A stretch of DNA of 39,125 nucleotides, from positions 1 through 39,125 of the forward strand of contig CALKUS010000299.1 in the NCBI GenBank assembly GCA_937996755.1, given 5' to 3'. This document shows, in pieces, positions 1 to 6,882 of the stretch. A program made the position numbers and the translations under genes. This DNA is from an uncultured Pseudomonadota bacterium. Lineage in GTDB: Bacteria; Pseudomonadota; Gammaproteobacteria; Xanthomonadales; Ahniellaceae. The notes beneath the pieces are model-generated. The model was not told where the DNA came from. It saw only the letters and a list, made by a program, of their open reading frames with translations, and ran no database searches. Numbering within the stretch: the stretch's first letter is position 1; each line of letters opens with the position of its first letter.

Positions 1-1
1 C

Positions 2-61
2 GCGCAGTACTACCGCCTCTGCGGCCGCACGCTGGAGCTGGCGGTCACGTTCGATTTCTGA
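2..61 (+). CDS. C-terminal end of an outer-membrane beta-barrel protein (TonB-dependent receptor-like), partial
   Basis: Only the last 19 codons are present, in frame 2, ending in TGA at 59-61. The tail reads RTLELAVTFDF: alternating hydrophobic residues and a terminal phenylalanine. This is the usual C-terminal strand and BAM recognition signal of outer-membrane beta-barrels. The G-R-T-L-E-L-x-V-x-F pattern is typical of TonB-dependent receptors, but porins and other barrels can look alike, so the family is an inference. The start lies outside the window. Confidence 0.5.
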   Translation, partial: AQYYRLCGRTLELAVTFDF

Positions 62-83
62 GGTCCTCTCTCTCCCTCCTGAA

Positions 84-107
84 GCCAGAGCCTTCCAGGG
101 CTCTGGC
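84..107 (+). terminator. Perfect 9-bp hairpin after the barrel gene
   Basis: GCCAGAGCC (84-92) pairs with GGCTCTGGC (99-107) across a 6-nt loop, 23 nt after the stop codon. No T-run follows, so it may act as a 3' stabiliser or a weak terminator. The hairpin at 175-204 is the strong terminator. Confidence 0.45.
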
Positions 108-114
108 TGATCGT

Positions 115-266
115 CTCGAAGGAAGTGGGAGCGGCCCATGGCCGCGATTCCGAAAGCGTTTCGTCGTCACTCCCGGGCGCTCGCTTTGTGAGCGCCCTTT
201 TTTTGCGTGCGCATTTCCCCGAAGTCTTCGCGATCGCGGCCATGGGCCGCTCCCACTTCCTTCGAG
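115..266. repeat. Inverted pair of REP elements (REP pair 1)
   Basis: The 33-nt sequence at 115-147 is repeated exactly in inverted orientation at 234-266. Each copy has a GTGGGAG head followed by a small palindrome, GCGGCC-CAT-GGCCGC. This is the layout of REP elements mobilised by RAYT transposases in pseudomonads and xanthomonads (family knowledge). The heads point outward. A close relative of this pair lies at 15198-15325. The pair sits between convergent genes and brackets an intrinsic terminator. No RAYT gene is in the window. Confidence 0.85.
175..204 (+). terminator. Intrinsic terminator
   Basis: GGGCGCTC (175-182) pairs with GAGCGCCC (190-197) across a 7-nt loop and is followed directly by seven T (198-204). 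This is a strong rho-independent terminator for the barrel gene on the plus strand. It sits almost at the centre of REP pair 1. Confidence 0.85.
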
Positions 267-316
267 CAGTGACTATGCAGTTTCAAGCCTGAAGTCCCCA
301 GGAGGGGGACCATGAT

Positions 317-1651
317 TCAGACTGGCTGCGGATTCGGGAACCGGATGATCGCGGTGGTGCCGCCGCCCGTGCGGGCGCGCAACGCCACCGGCCAGCCGAA
401 GCGGTCGGAGAGGCGCTTCACGATGGTGAGGCCGATCCCGTGGCCGCCGGGGCGCGAATTCTTCGTGCGGTAGAACGGCTGGAACACGCGCTCGAGGTCT
501 TCCGGCGAGATGCCGGAGCCGGTGTCCGCGATGCTCACGAAGTCGGCGCCGACCGTCACGGTGATCGCGCCGGTGTCCGTGTACGTACAGGCGTTGCGCA
601 GCAGGTTCGAGACCATCACCGAGAACACGCGCAGCGGCGCGTGCAGCGCGAACGTGCCCTCCTCCACGAGCTCGAGCTTCACGGGCTTGTCGCCGAGCAG
701 CTCGCGCGCGCGGTCGACTTCGTCGACCACGGCGACGTTCGCGATGAAGTCTTCCTCGGGCAGGCCGACGTCGCCCTCGCGCGCGAGGATGAGCAGCGCT
801 TCCATCAGCGCTTCCATCTCGCGCGCCGAGCGCTTCATGCGCATCACCTGGCGCGCGGCGAACGGCGAGAGCTCTTCCTCGTCGAGCAGCATGTCGGCAG
901 CGCCCTTGATGACGGTCAGCGGGCTGCGCAGCTCGTGGCTCGCGTCGCGCGTGAAATTGCGCTCGCGCTCGACGAATTCCTCCAGCCGCGTCGCGAACGT
1001 ATGCAGCGCGCCCGCCAGCACCTGCACGTCGCCACCCGCGTCCGCGGGAAGGCTGTCCGGCTCGAGCGACTCGAAGTCGGGCCGCTTCGGATCCCAGCTG
1101 CGCACCTGGTTCGCGAGCCAGATCACCGGCGATATCGCGCGCCGCGAGGCGCGGTACGTGAGCCACGTGGTGACGTAGATCATCAGCAGCACGAGGCAGA
1201 GCGGCACGAAGCCGAACCACAGCGCGAGCCGGTCGACCTGCTCCTGCTCGAACACGAGGTAAAGCCTGCCGGCAGCGCCGTCGTCGACGTAGACGAGGTC
1301 GTCGCCGGCCCGCGAGCGGACCGCGTGGTAGCCCGGCTGCAGCGGCACGAGCGCCTCGGGCACGTTGCTGCGGCCGTCGCGACGCGCGAGGTAGCCGTGC
1401 ATGTTGTAGGTGTCGGGCAGCTCGGACGCCGGGTCGCGCTCGATGCGCGCCCAGTAGTGCGCCGCCTCGTCGGTGAGCGCGCGCTGGATGAGCACGTCGC
1501 GCAGCACGATCCACGCGCCGTAGACGCTCAGCAGCGTGGCGACGCTGATCGCGACGATCTGCAGGACGAACGCGACCCACAGCTTGCCGCGCAGCTCGCT
1601 TTGCCGCGGCTCGGTCGTGCTGCGCACGGCCGTCGTGCTCACGGAACCCAT
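317..1651 (-). CDS. Membrane sensor histidine kinase of an OmpR-type two-component system
   Basis: This 444-residue kinase senses a signal outside the inner membrane and phosphorylates the regulator encoded just upstream. TM1 lies at about residues 23-50, a periplasmic region of about 90 residues follows, and TM2 lies at about 143-163. A HAMP-like linker leads to the HisKA helix with DASHELRSPL (phospho-His 239). The ATPase domain shows an N box (NLLRNA, Asn353), D box (ADTGSG, Asp376) and G2 box (GHGIGL, 403-408). The ATG lies 2 nt after the regulator's stop codon, so translation is probably coupled. The sensor domain is not one I recognise, so the signal is unknown and no symbol is given. 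Confidence 0.93.
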   Translation of the reverse strand: MGSVSTTAVRSTTEPRQSELRGKLWVAFVLQIVAISVATLLSVYGAWIVLRDVLIQRALTDEAAHYWARIERDPASELPDTYNMHGYLARRDGRSNVPEALVPLQPGYHAVRSRAGDDLVYVDDGAAGRLYLVFEQEQVDRLALWFGFVPLCLVLLMIYVTTWLTYRASRRAISPVIWLANQVRSWDPKRPDFESLEPDSLPADAGGDVQVLAGALHTFATRLEEFVERERNFTRDASHELRSPLTVIKGAADMLLDEEELSPFAARQVMRMKRSAREMEALMEALLILAREGDVGLPEEDFIANVAVVDEVDRARELLGDKPVKLELVEEGTFALHAPLRVFSVMVSNLLRNACTYTDTGAITVTVGADFVSIADTGSGISPEDLERVFQPFYRTKNSRPGGHGIGLTIVKRLSDRFGWPVALRARTGGGTTAIIRFPNPQPV

Positions 1652-1653
1652 CC

Positions 1654-2382
1654 TCAGGCGCTGCGCGCGCCGGGCACGTCTTCGTCGAGGTCAGCGAGTC
1701 GATAGCCGGCCGAATGGATCGTGTGCAGCAGCGGCTTGTCGAACGGCTTGTCGATGATCTTGCGCAGGTTGTAGAGGTGGCTGCGCAGCGTGTCCGAATC
1801 CGGCAGCAGGTCGCCCCACACTTCGCGTTCGATGTCGCGTCGGCTGACGACGCGCGGCGATTCGCGCATGAGGATCGTGAGCAGCTTCAGCCCGATCGGC
1901 GAGATCTGCAGGTCCTTGCCGCCGCGCTGCAGGCGCAGCGTGGCCGTGTCGAGCACGAGGTCGCCCACGCGCAACACCTCGGCGCTCACCTGGCGACGGT
2001 CGCGGCGGATCAGGGCGCGCACGCGCGCTTCGAGCTCGCGGATCTCGAACGGCTTCACGAGGTAATCGTCGGCGCCCGCGTCGAGGCCGATCAGCTTGTC
2101 CTCGAGCGTGTCGCGCGCCGTGAGCATGAGCACGGGCGTCGAGCGCTTCGACTCCTGGCGCAGGCGCCGGCAGAGGTCGAGCCCGTCCATGCCCGGCAGC
2201 ATCAGGTCCAGGACGATCACGTCGTAGCTGTTGCTGGTCGCCAGCCGCAGCCCGGTGATCCCGTCCGCCGCATAGTCGAGGCTGTAGCCCCGCCGCTCGA
2301 GGAATTCGCCCACCATCTCGGCGATGGCGCGGTTGTCCTCGATCAGCAGGATGAGGCCGGCTGATTCATCGCGTGACTTCAT
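1654..2382 (-). CDS. OmpR/PhoB-family response regulator
   Basis: This 242-residue DNA-binding regulator is the partner of the downstream kinase. The receiver has the acidic pair ED (15-16), phospho-acceptor Asp59 (IVLDLMLPG), switch Thr88 and Lys110 (LVKPFE). A winged-helix output domain follows (about 145-232), ending in HTIHSAGYRL, as in OmpR/PhoB proteins. I chose the ATG at 2382 because GGGGAG lies 8 nt before it. An in-frame GTG at 2415 would add 11 residues but falls inside a palindrome. The gene is first in a two-gene operon and divergent from the PilZ gene. Confidence 0.93.
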   Translation of the reverse strand: MKSRDESAGLILLIEDNRAIAEMVGEFLERRGYSLDYAADGITGLRLATSNSYDVIVLDLMLPGMDGLDLCRRLRQESKRSTPVLMLTARDTLEDKLIGLDAGADDYLVKPFEIRELEARVRALIRRDRRQVSAEVLRVGDLVLDTATLRLQRGGKDLQISPIGLKLLTILMRESPRVVSRRDIEREVWGDLLPDSDTLRSHLYNLRKIIDKPFDKPLLHTIHSAGYRLADLDEDVPGARSA

Positions 2383-2410
2383 CGTCCCGGCTCCCCGGAA
2401 TTCCACGGTT

Positions 2411-2424
2411 TTCACGTTCGTGAA
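2411..2424. promoter_or_regulatory. Palindrome in the divergent regulator/PilZ intergenic region
   Basis: TTCACG-TT-CGTGAA is a perfect 6+6 inverted repeat 28 nt upstream of the chosen regulator start. A TAGAAT hexamer on the plus strand follows at 2428-2433. The position suits an operator, possibly for autoregulation, but nothing here proves it. The rest of 2383-2596 holds two GGGGTGAG copies and no gene. Confidence 0.3.
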
Positions 2425-2596
2425 GGGTAGAATGCGGTGGGGTGAGGGCCAAGTGAAATGGGGTGAGCGGCGCCAGGGGGCCCACCTTCATCCCCGGTCC
2501 GGGCGGCTGTTCCTGCCGGCCGGCCCGAGCTAAGGTGGCTTGCCCACGCGACAGGCCCAGGTTCGGGGCCCGTTGCGACTGATTTTCGAGCGATCC

Positions 2597-2926
2597 ATGA
2601 ATTTCGACGAAAAGCGCAGGCACCCGCGCAAGGACGTCTACATCGCCGCGCTCATCGCGCTGGGCGAAAACGGCTACCTGTCCGAAGTCTGGGACCTGTC
2701 GCAGGGAGGCGCGCGACTGGGGCGCCCGAAACGCTGGCAGTCCGACCCGTCCGCCCGGCCGGTCAAGATCTACTTCATGCTCGACCAGGAAACGGTGATC
2801 GCGCTGACCGCGCGCATCGTGCGCGTTTCCGACGACAACCTCGGCATCGAGTTCGTCACCGGCCAGGAAGAACGCATCCAGTCGCTGCTGTACGAAGCGC
2901 GCTTCCTGGAACAGGCGGCGAATTGA
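2597..2926 (+). CDS. Small PilZ-domain protein
   Basis: This is a single-domain protein of 109 residues. It carries the two c-di-GMP-binding motifs of PilZ domains: RRHPR near the N terminus (RxxxR) and DLSQGG about 35 residues later (D/NxSxxG). The remainder fits the six-stranded PilZ barrel. I chose the ATG at 2597 (MNFDEKRRHPR) because the 19 extra residues of a longer frame from 2540 lack PilZ character. It is divergent from the two-component system and is followed by a perfect hairpin. Both ligand motifs are intact, so c-di-GMP binding is likely. Its effector target is unknown. It is not the non-binding PilZ protein of type IV pili, which lacks these motifs. Confidence 0.85.
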   Translation: MNFDEKRRHPRKDVYIAALIALGENGYLSEVWDLSQGGARLGRPKRWQSDPSARPVKIYFMLDQETVIALTARIVRVSDDNLGIEFVTGQEERIQSLLYEARFLEQAAN

Positions 2927-3029
2927 CCCTCGCGCGCAGCGCGAGGGTCATCCCGAGCCGCGCAGCGGCGAGGGATCCCGGATTGCGTGACGCTGGCGAA
3001 GCGAGATCCCTCACTTCGTTCGGGATGAC
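2927..3029. repeat. Hairpin plus inverted GTCATCCCGA repeat element
   Basis: CCCTCGCGC-GCA-GCGCGAGGG (2927-2947) begins directly after the PilZ stop codon. It runs into an inverted repeat: GTCATCCCGA (2947-2956) and GAGGGATC on the left, and GATCCCTC and TCGGGATGAC (3020-3029) on the right. Units of this GTCATCCCGA/GAGGGATC type are dispersed intergenic repeats in many proteobacteria (recalled). It separates the PilZ gene from the DUF486 gene. Confidence 0.6.
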
Positions 3030-3064
3030 ACTGAAGGTAAGGTGACGCGCATCGTCAGCGACGA

Positions 3065-3418
3065 ATGCACGCCATGTGGAACTACCTCTACCCCATCCTG
3101 CTGCTCGTCGCGTCGAACGTCTTCATGACGTTCGCGTGGTACGGGCACCTGAAATACAAGTCGTCGCCCCTCCTCATCGCCATCGTCGCGAGCTGGGCGA
3201 TCGCTTTCTTCGAATACTGCCTGCAGGTTCCCGCGAACCGTTACGGCAGTGCCGTGCTGAGCGTCGGCCAGCTCAAGGTGCTGCAGGAAGTGATCACGCT
3301 GTCGGTCTTCGTGCCGTTCGCGGTCTGGTACATGAAGGAACCCCTGAAGACCGACTACATCTGGGCGGGGCTGTGCCTCGTCGGTGCGGTGTACTTCGCG
3401 TTCCGCGACAAGTTCTGA
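3065..3418 (+). CDS. DUF486 family small membrane protein (DMT-like)
   Basis: This 117-residue protein has four predicted membrane helices, at about 7-24, 34-52, 65-86 and 95-112. The middle stretch SVGQLKVLQEVITLSVF and the ending YFAFRDKF are typical of DUF486, a compact relative of the drug/metabolite transporter superfamily. The substrate is unknown for the family. Two starts are possible, ATG 3065 or ATG 3074 (MWNYLYP); neither has a clear ribosome site. It stands alone between repeats, and its 3' side runs into a giant palindrome. Confidence 0.8.
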   Translation: MHAMWNYLYPILLLVASNVFMTFAWYGHLKYKSSPLLIAIVASWAIAFFEYCLQVPANRYGSAVLSVGQLKVLQEVITLSVFVPFAVWYMKEPLKTDYIWAGLCLVGAVYFAFRDKF

Positions 3419-3464
3419 GCGCGCTCTGTCGGCTCCGAACAGGGCGCGATGTACAACAACACTT

Positions 3465-3863
3465 CGAAGCGACGCCACGCCTTCGCACCTTCGCCGCCTG
3501 GAGCGGCGCGGGGTGCGGCCGGGACCCTTCGCGGTCCCGGGGCTCGCCGATCCCGCATGTGCAAGGAGGATTCCTGTGGGAGGGGCGAGAGCCCCGATGG
3601 CGAGAACTGTGAGGAAACTCGAAAACCTGGCAGATTGGCTTCGTCGAAGCGGCCCTGACGCTTCGGGAAGTCCAGAGCCGCTTCGACGAAGCCGATCTGC
3701 TGTGTTCCCGTGTTTCCTGTAACCACTCGCCCTTCGCGACTTTCGTCGCTCCCACAGACAGCCTCCCTGTGGTCGCCATCCGCAAGACTTGCTCAGCCTT
3801 CGGTTACGGCCGCACTTCGCCCTGCATGAGCGCACGAAGTCGCGAAGGCGTGGCCTCGCTCCG
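3465..3863. repeat. Giant concentric imperfect palindrome containing REP pair 2
   Basis: Three pairs of inverted arms share one centre near 3665. The outer arms 3465-3486 and 3842-3863 match at 20 of 22. The middle arms are REP units at 3574-3603 and 3727-3756 with outward GTGGGAG heads. Their own stems are GGGGC-GAGA-GCCCC on the left and, read on the minus strand, GCGAC-GAAA-GTCGC on the right. The inner arms 3631-3653 and 3677-3699 match at 22 of 23. The block fills the convergent gap between DUF486 and DUF481. Reading frames inside it show no protein family and simply follow the repeats. Confidence 0.75.
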
Positions 3864-3894
3864 AAGGTGCCGTGTACAGCGCGCTCCGCTCAGG

Positions 3895-4593
3895 TCACTC
3901 GGGTGCCCAAACGAGATTGATCGTCGTGAGCGTGTCGGTCTTGTCGATGCCGTCGAGCACGTCGGTGTTGTGGCGTGCCTGCAGCGCGGCCTTCAGCGCA
4001 AGCGTCTTGTTGATGGCCACCTGGATGCCGATGTCGTTCTGGACGAACGTGTTGTCGGAGCCGGCTTCGACGAGCAGCGTGTCGAAGAAAGACGTGGTGT
4101 CGGTGAACTGGTGCTTGTAGTCGGCCATGCCGCGCAGGATCGCGCCGGTGTCGTCGGTTCCATCGACCAGTCGCGCCTTGCGGTAGCCGGGGCCGATTTC
4201 GAACAGCAGCGTCGTGAGCTCGCTCTTGATCGCGAAGTAGCCGTAGCCGATGGACGCGACCGCCTGGTAGTCGAACGCGGCGAAGTCGTCGTTTTCGTAG
4301 CGCAACGAGCCGAACACGTAGCTGCGATCGGAGAACTTGTAGCCCGATCGCCCGGAGAGCTCGTAACGATTGGCCGTGACCTCATCGTCGGTCTCGCCGC
4401 GCACGTACAGCGCGCCGAGGTCGTGGATCCACTGCTCGTCCTCGCCGTGCAGCGCGAGCTTGCCGTTGATGTTCGTGGTGTCGGAATTGCCCGTCGTGAC
4501 GACGAGGCCGAGCTCCGCGGCAGGTTTCCAGTCCGTCGCCTGCGCAGCGACGGGCAGCACGCAACAGGCCAGGATGGCCGCGATCTTCTTCAT
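3895..4593 (-). CDS. DUF481 outer-membrane protein (YdiY-like)
   Basis: This 232-residue protein begins with a Sec signal peptide (MKKIAAILACCVLPVAAQA, cleavage before TDW). About 210 residues of alternating beta-strand pattern follow, ending LTTINLVWAPE. GLVVTTGNSDTTNINGKL near the start is the classic opening of DUF481 proteins, predicted outer-membrane barrels of unknown function. The ATG at 4593 is preceded by GAGGGA about 8 nt away. Transcription runs toward the palindrome at 3465-3863, opposite to DUF486. A role as a small porin or structural protein is possible, but nothing indicates a substrate. Confidence 0.85.
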   Translation of the reverse strand: MKKIAAILACCVLPVAAQATDWKPAAELGLVVTTGNSDTTNINGKLALHGEDEQWIHDLGALYVRGETDDEVTANRYELSGRSGYKFSDRSYVFGSLRYENDDFAAFDYQAVASIGYGYFAIKSELTTLLFEIGPGYRKARLVDGTDDTGAILRGMADYKHQFTDTTSFFDTLLVEAGSDNTFVQNDIGIQVAINKTLALKAALQARHNTDVLDGIDKTDTLTTINLVWAPE

Positions 4594-4692
4594 GGCATCG
4601 GTCCCTCGGCCTTCGACGAGAAGGCCCGCGCGACGAGCATGACCTCGCGGCGCGGACGATTCACGTGTCCGCGCGGGCAGGACCTGTAAACG

Positions 4693-5010
4693 TCAGAAAC
4701 GAATCTTGCCGGTGAGCATCTGGGCGTACATCACCCAGTCGCCGGCGAAGCTGTAGAACGGGTTCCTGAACGTCGCGGGCCGGTTCTTCTCGAACACGAA
4801 ATGGCCGATCCACGCACACGCGTAGCCGACCAGGAAGGCGGGCAGCACCCACCACCAGTTGCGCGTGGCGATCGCCGTGCCGAGGAATACCAGCGCGAGC
4901 GTGCTGCCGAGGTAATGCAGGCGGCGGCAACGGACGTCCGAATGTTCGCCGAGGTAGAAGGGATAGAACTCGGCGAAGGTGGCGAACTGGCGCTGGGTCG
5001 TGGCGTTCAT
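4693..5010 (-). CDS. DUF962/Mpo1-like membrane protein
   Basis: The 105-residue product opens MNATTQRQFATFAEFYPFYL. It has conserved histidines in GEHSDVRCRRLHYLG and AWIGHFVFEKNRPATF, and two hydrophobic helices between them. This is the DUF962 family, whose yeast member Mpo1 is an Fe(II)-dependent dioxygenase in alpha-oxidation of 2-hydroxy fatty acids. The histidines match the proposed iron ligands. A bacterial role in fatty-acid turnover is inference only. I chose ATG 5010 because GGAGG lies 8 nt upstream; the 34 residues before it in a longer frame run into a tandem-repeat element. Confidence 0.82.
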   Translation of the reverse strand: MNATTQRQFATFAEFYPFYLGEHSDVRCRRLHYLGSTLALVFLGTAIATRNWWWVLPAFLVGYACAWIGHFVFEKNRPATFRNPFYSFAGDWVMYAQMLTGKIRF

Positions 5011-5068
5011 GGCGATACCTCCGGCGTCATTCTGCGCCTCGCCATTCCACGCGGCAAGGCTGGCCGTA

Positions 5069-5147
5069 GTCTGAGTCTGAGTCCGAGTGTGTCCCACCAA
5101 ACCCTGCGGCACGCTGGGTGTACTCGCACTCAGACACAGACTCAGAC
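5069..5147. repeat. Inverted repeat with 6-bp-periodic arms (TGAGTC type)
   Basis: The left arm 5069-5091 is built of GAGTC-like hexamers. The right arm 5122-5147 is its inverted counterpart, with about 20 of 23 positions matching. The loop is about 30 nt. It lies between the mazG stop and the Mpo1-like start. The arms are degenerate tandem repeats, so they can pair in several registers. Confidence 0.7.
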
Positions 5148-5181
5148 CACGACCTTGCTGAACGTTGGAAAGCGCCGGCGC

Positions 5182-5970
5182 CTAGGAGCGCTCTTCGGCC
5201 TTTGCGGCATCCCAGAGCGCGTCCTGCTGCGCCAGGTCGAGCGACTTCAACGACGTGCCGCGCTCGGCCGCGAGTGCTTCCATGCGGCGAAAGCGGCGCT
5301 CGAACTTCGCGTTCGCGCGGCGCAGCGCCGCGCCGGGATCGACCTTCGCATGGCGCGCGAGGTTCGCGCAGACGAACAGCACGTCGCCGATCTCGTCCTC
5401 GAGCCGCGCCATGTCGCGCTCGGGCGCGGCGAGCTCGGCGCGCACCTCGTCGAGCTCTTCGTGCAGCTTGTCGAACACCGGGTCCACGTCGGGCCAGTCG
5501 AAGCCGACGCGCGCGGCGCGTTGCTGCAGCTTCAGCGCGCGCAGCCACTCGGGCAAGCCGCGCGCGATCCCGGCGAGCGCGCTCGTGTCGCCCGACGCCT
5601 CGCGCTCCTTCTGCTTGTGGTCTTCCCACGCCTTCGTCTGCGCCGCGGCGTCGTCGATGCGCGTTTCGCCGAACACGTGCGGGTGGCGCCGCACGAGCTT
5701 GTCGCAGATCGACGCGACGACGTCCCCGAACGCGAAGTCGCCCGCCTCGCGCGCCATCTGCGCGTGGAACACCACCTGCAGCAGCAGGTCGCCGAGCTCG
5801 TCGCGCAAGCCGACCATGTCGCCGCGCTCGATCGCGTCGGCCACTTCGTACGCTTCCTCGATCGTGTACGGCGCGATCGTCGCGAACGTCTGATCGACGT
5901 CCCACGGGCAACCGCGCTCGCGATCGCGGAGGCGGGACATGATGTCGAGGAGTTGGGAGATGTCGGCCAT
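5182..5970 (-). CDS. mazG: Nucleoside triphosphate pyrophosphohydrolase MazG
   Basis: MazG hydrolyses nucleoside triphosphates to monophosphate and pyrophosphate, and in E. coli it also lowers ppGpp under starvation. The 262-residue protein has the usual two tandem MazG domains. The first has CPWDVDQTF and the metal-binding EEAYEVADAIE...ELGD (EExxE...ExxD). The second repeats it as EELDEVRAEL...EDEIGDVLF. The start MADISQLLDIM (ATG 5970) fits the family length; upstream in-frame codons are made of heptamer repeats. No good ribosome site is visible. It lies downstream of cysQ in the same direction, with a repeat element between them. Confidence 0.95.
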   Translation of the reverse strand: MADISQLLDIMSRLRDRERGCPWDVDQTFATIAPYTIEEAYEVADAIERGDMVGLRDELGDLLLQVVFHAQMAREAGDFAFGDVVASICDKLVRRHPHVFGETRIDDAAAQTKAWEDHKQKEREASGDTSALAGIARGLPEWLRALKLQQRAARVGFDWPDVDPVFDKLHEELDEVRAELAAPERDMARLEDEIGDVLFVCANLARHAKVDPGAALRRANAKFERRFRRMEALAAERGTSLKSLDLAQQDALWDAAKAEERS

Positions 5971-5983
5971 CGGCAAGGGCCCC

Positions 5984-6077
5984 GGGAAATGGGAAATCGG
6001 AAATGGGAAATCGGGAGAGCAGCTGCCGCTACGACCGCCTGCCTTCCCCATTTCCCATTTCCCATTGCCGATTTCCA
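5984..6077. repeat. Inverted repeat with 7-bp-periodic arms (GGGAAAT type), locus 1
   Basis: The left arm 5984-6014 is four or so GGAAATS heptamers (GGGAAAT, CGGAAAT). The right arm 6047-6077 is the inverted version. It fills the gap from 1 nt after the cysQ stop codon to 13 nt before the mazG start. A second copy is at 8287-8380. Similar GGGAATC-like heptamer arrays are, from memory, common between genes in Xanthomonas relatives. Confidence 0.8.
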
Positions 6078-6078
6078 T

Positions 6079-6882
6079 TCATGATCGGAGCAATGCCAAC
6101 CACGCTTCCAGATCCGACCCCACCGCGAGGAAGTCCGGATTCAGCAGCGACTCCTTCGTGTTGTAGCGCAGCGGTGCGCCGTCCAGCGTCGTGACGCGGC
6201 CGCCGGCTGCCTCGAGCACGCACTGCCCCGCCGCGGTGTCCCATTCCGACGTGGGGCCGGTGCGCAGGTAGGCGTCGGCCTTGCCTTCGGCGATCAGGCA
6301 GAACTTGAGCGACGAGCCGATCGCGAGCAGCTCGTAGTCGCCGAGCCGCGCCGCGAACGCGTCGAAGCGCTCGTCGCGATGCGAGCGGCTGCCGGCGATG
6401 CGCGCCTTCGCGGAGCGCGGCACGCAGCGGATTTCGACCGGCGCTTCGCCGCTGCGCTCGAGCACCGTGCCGGCGCCCGCGAGCGCGTGCACGAGCTCGC
6501 CGCGATCGGGTGCGTACACGACACCGAGGATCGGCACGCCGTCCTCGATCAGCGCGATGTTCACGGTGAATTCGCCGTTGCGCTTGATGAACTCGCGCGT
6601 GCCGTCGAGCGGATCGACCAGCCAGTAACGGCGCCACCGGCGGCGCTCTTCGTAAGGAACCGACGCCGCCTCCTCCGACAGCACCGGCAGCATCGGCTCG
6701 AGCGAGCCCAGCCCCGCGACGATCACGCGATGCGCGGCGAGGTCGGCCTCGGTCAGCGGCGAACGATCGTCCTTGTGCGTGACCTCGAACGGATGGCGGT
6801 ACACGGCGAGGATCGCCTCGCCCGCGCGCCGCGCGATCTCGACGATCGCGGCGCGCAGCGGCGCGGCCCACGCTTGCGTCAC
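6079..6882 (-). CDS. cysQ: 3'(2'),5'-bisphosphate nucleotidase CysQ
   Basis: CysQ removes the 3'-phosphate of PAP, the by-product of sulfate assimilation and of acyl-carrier-protein phosphopantetheine transfer. The 267-residue product has the Mg/Li-dependent phosphatase motifs: PLTEAD, SEEAAS, WLVDPLDGTREFIKR (metal-binding DPLDGT) and PTSEWDTAAGQ. I chose the GTG at 6882 because it forms a GTGA 4-nt overlap with the nudE stop codon and gives the normal family length; a longer frame to 6987 reads through nudE. The nudE-cysQ pairing is also known in pseudomonads. Substrate choice between PAP and other bisphosphates is by family. Confidence 0.92.
   Translation of the reverse strand: MTQAWAAPLRAAIVEIARRAGEAILAVYRHPFEVTHKDDRSPLTEADLAAHRVIVAGLGSLEPMLPVLSEEAASVPYEERRRWRRYWLVDPLDGTREFIKRNGEFTVNIALIEDGVPILGVVYAPDRGELVHALAGAGTVLERSGEAPVEIRCVPRSAKARIAGSRSHRDERFDAFAARLGDYELLAIGSSLKFCLIAEGKADAYLRTGPTSEWDTAAGQCVLEAAGGRVTTLDGAPLRYNTKESLLNPDFLAVGSDLEAWLALLRS

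Noticed and set aside
10..243. 77-residue minus-strand reading frame in the first intergenic region
   Set aside because: It runs through a REP copy and the intrinsic terminator, with no ribosome site and no family resemblance.
3384..3835. Frames of 69-274 residues between DUF486 and DUF481
   Set aside because: All lie in the concentric palindrome and read similarly on both strands because of the inverted arms.
5984..6077. CRISPR-like array
   Set aside because: The repeats are contiguous heptamers without spacers and are arranged as two inverted arms; no cas genes are present.
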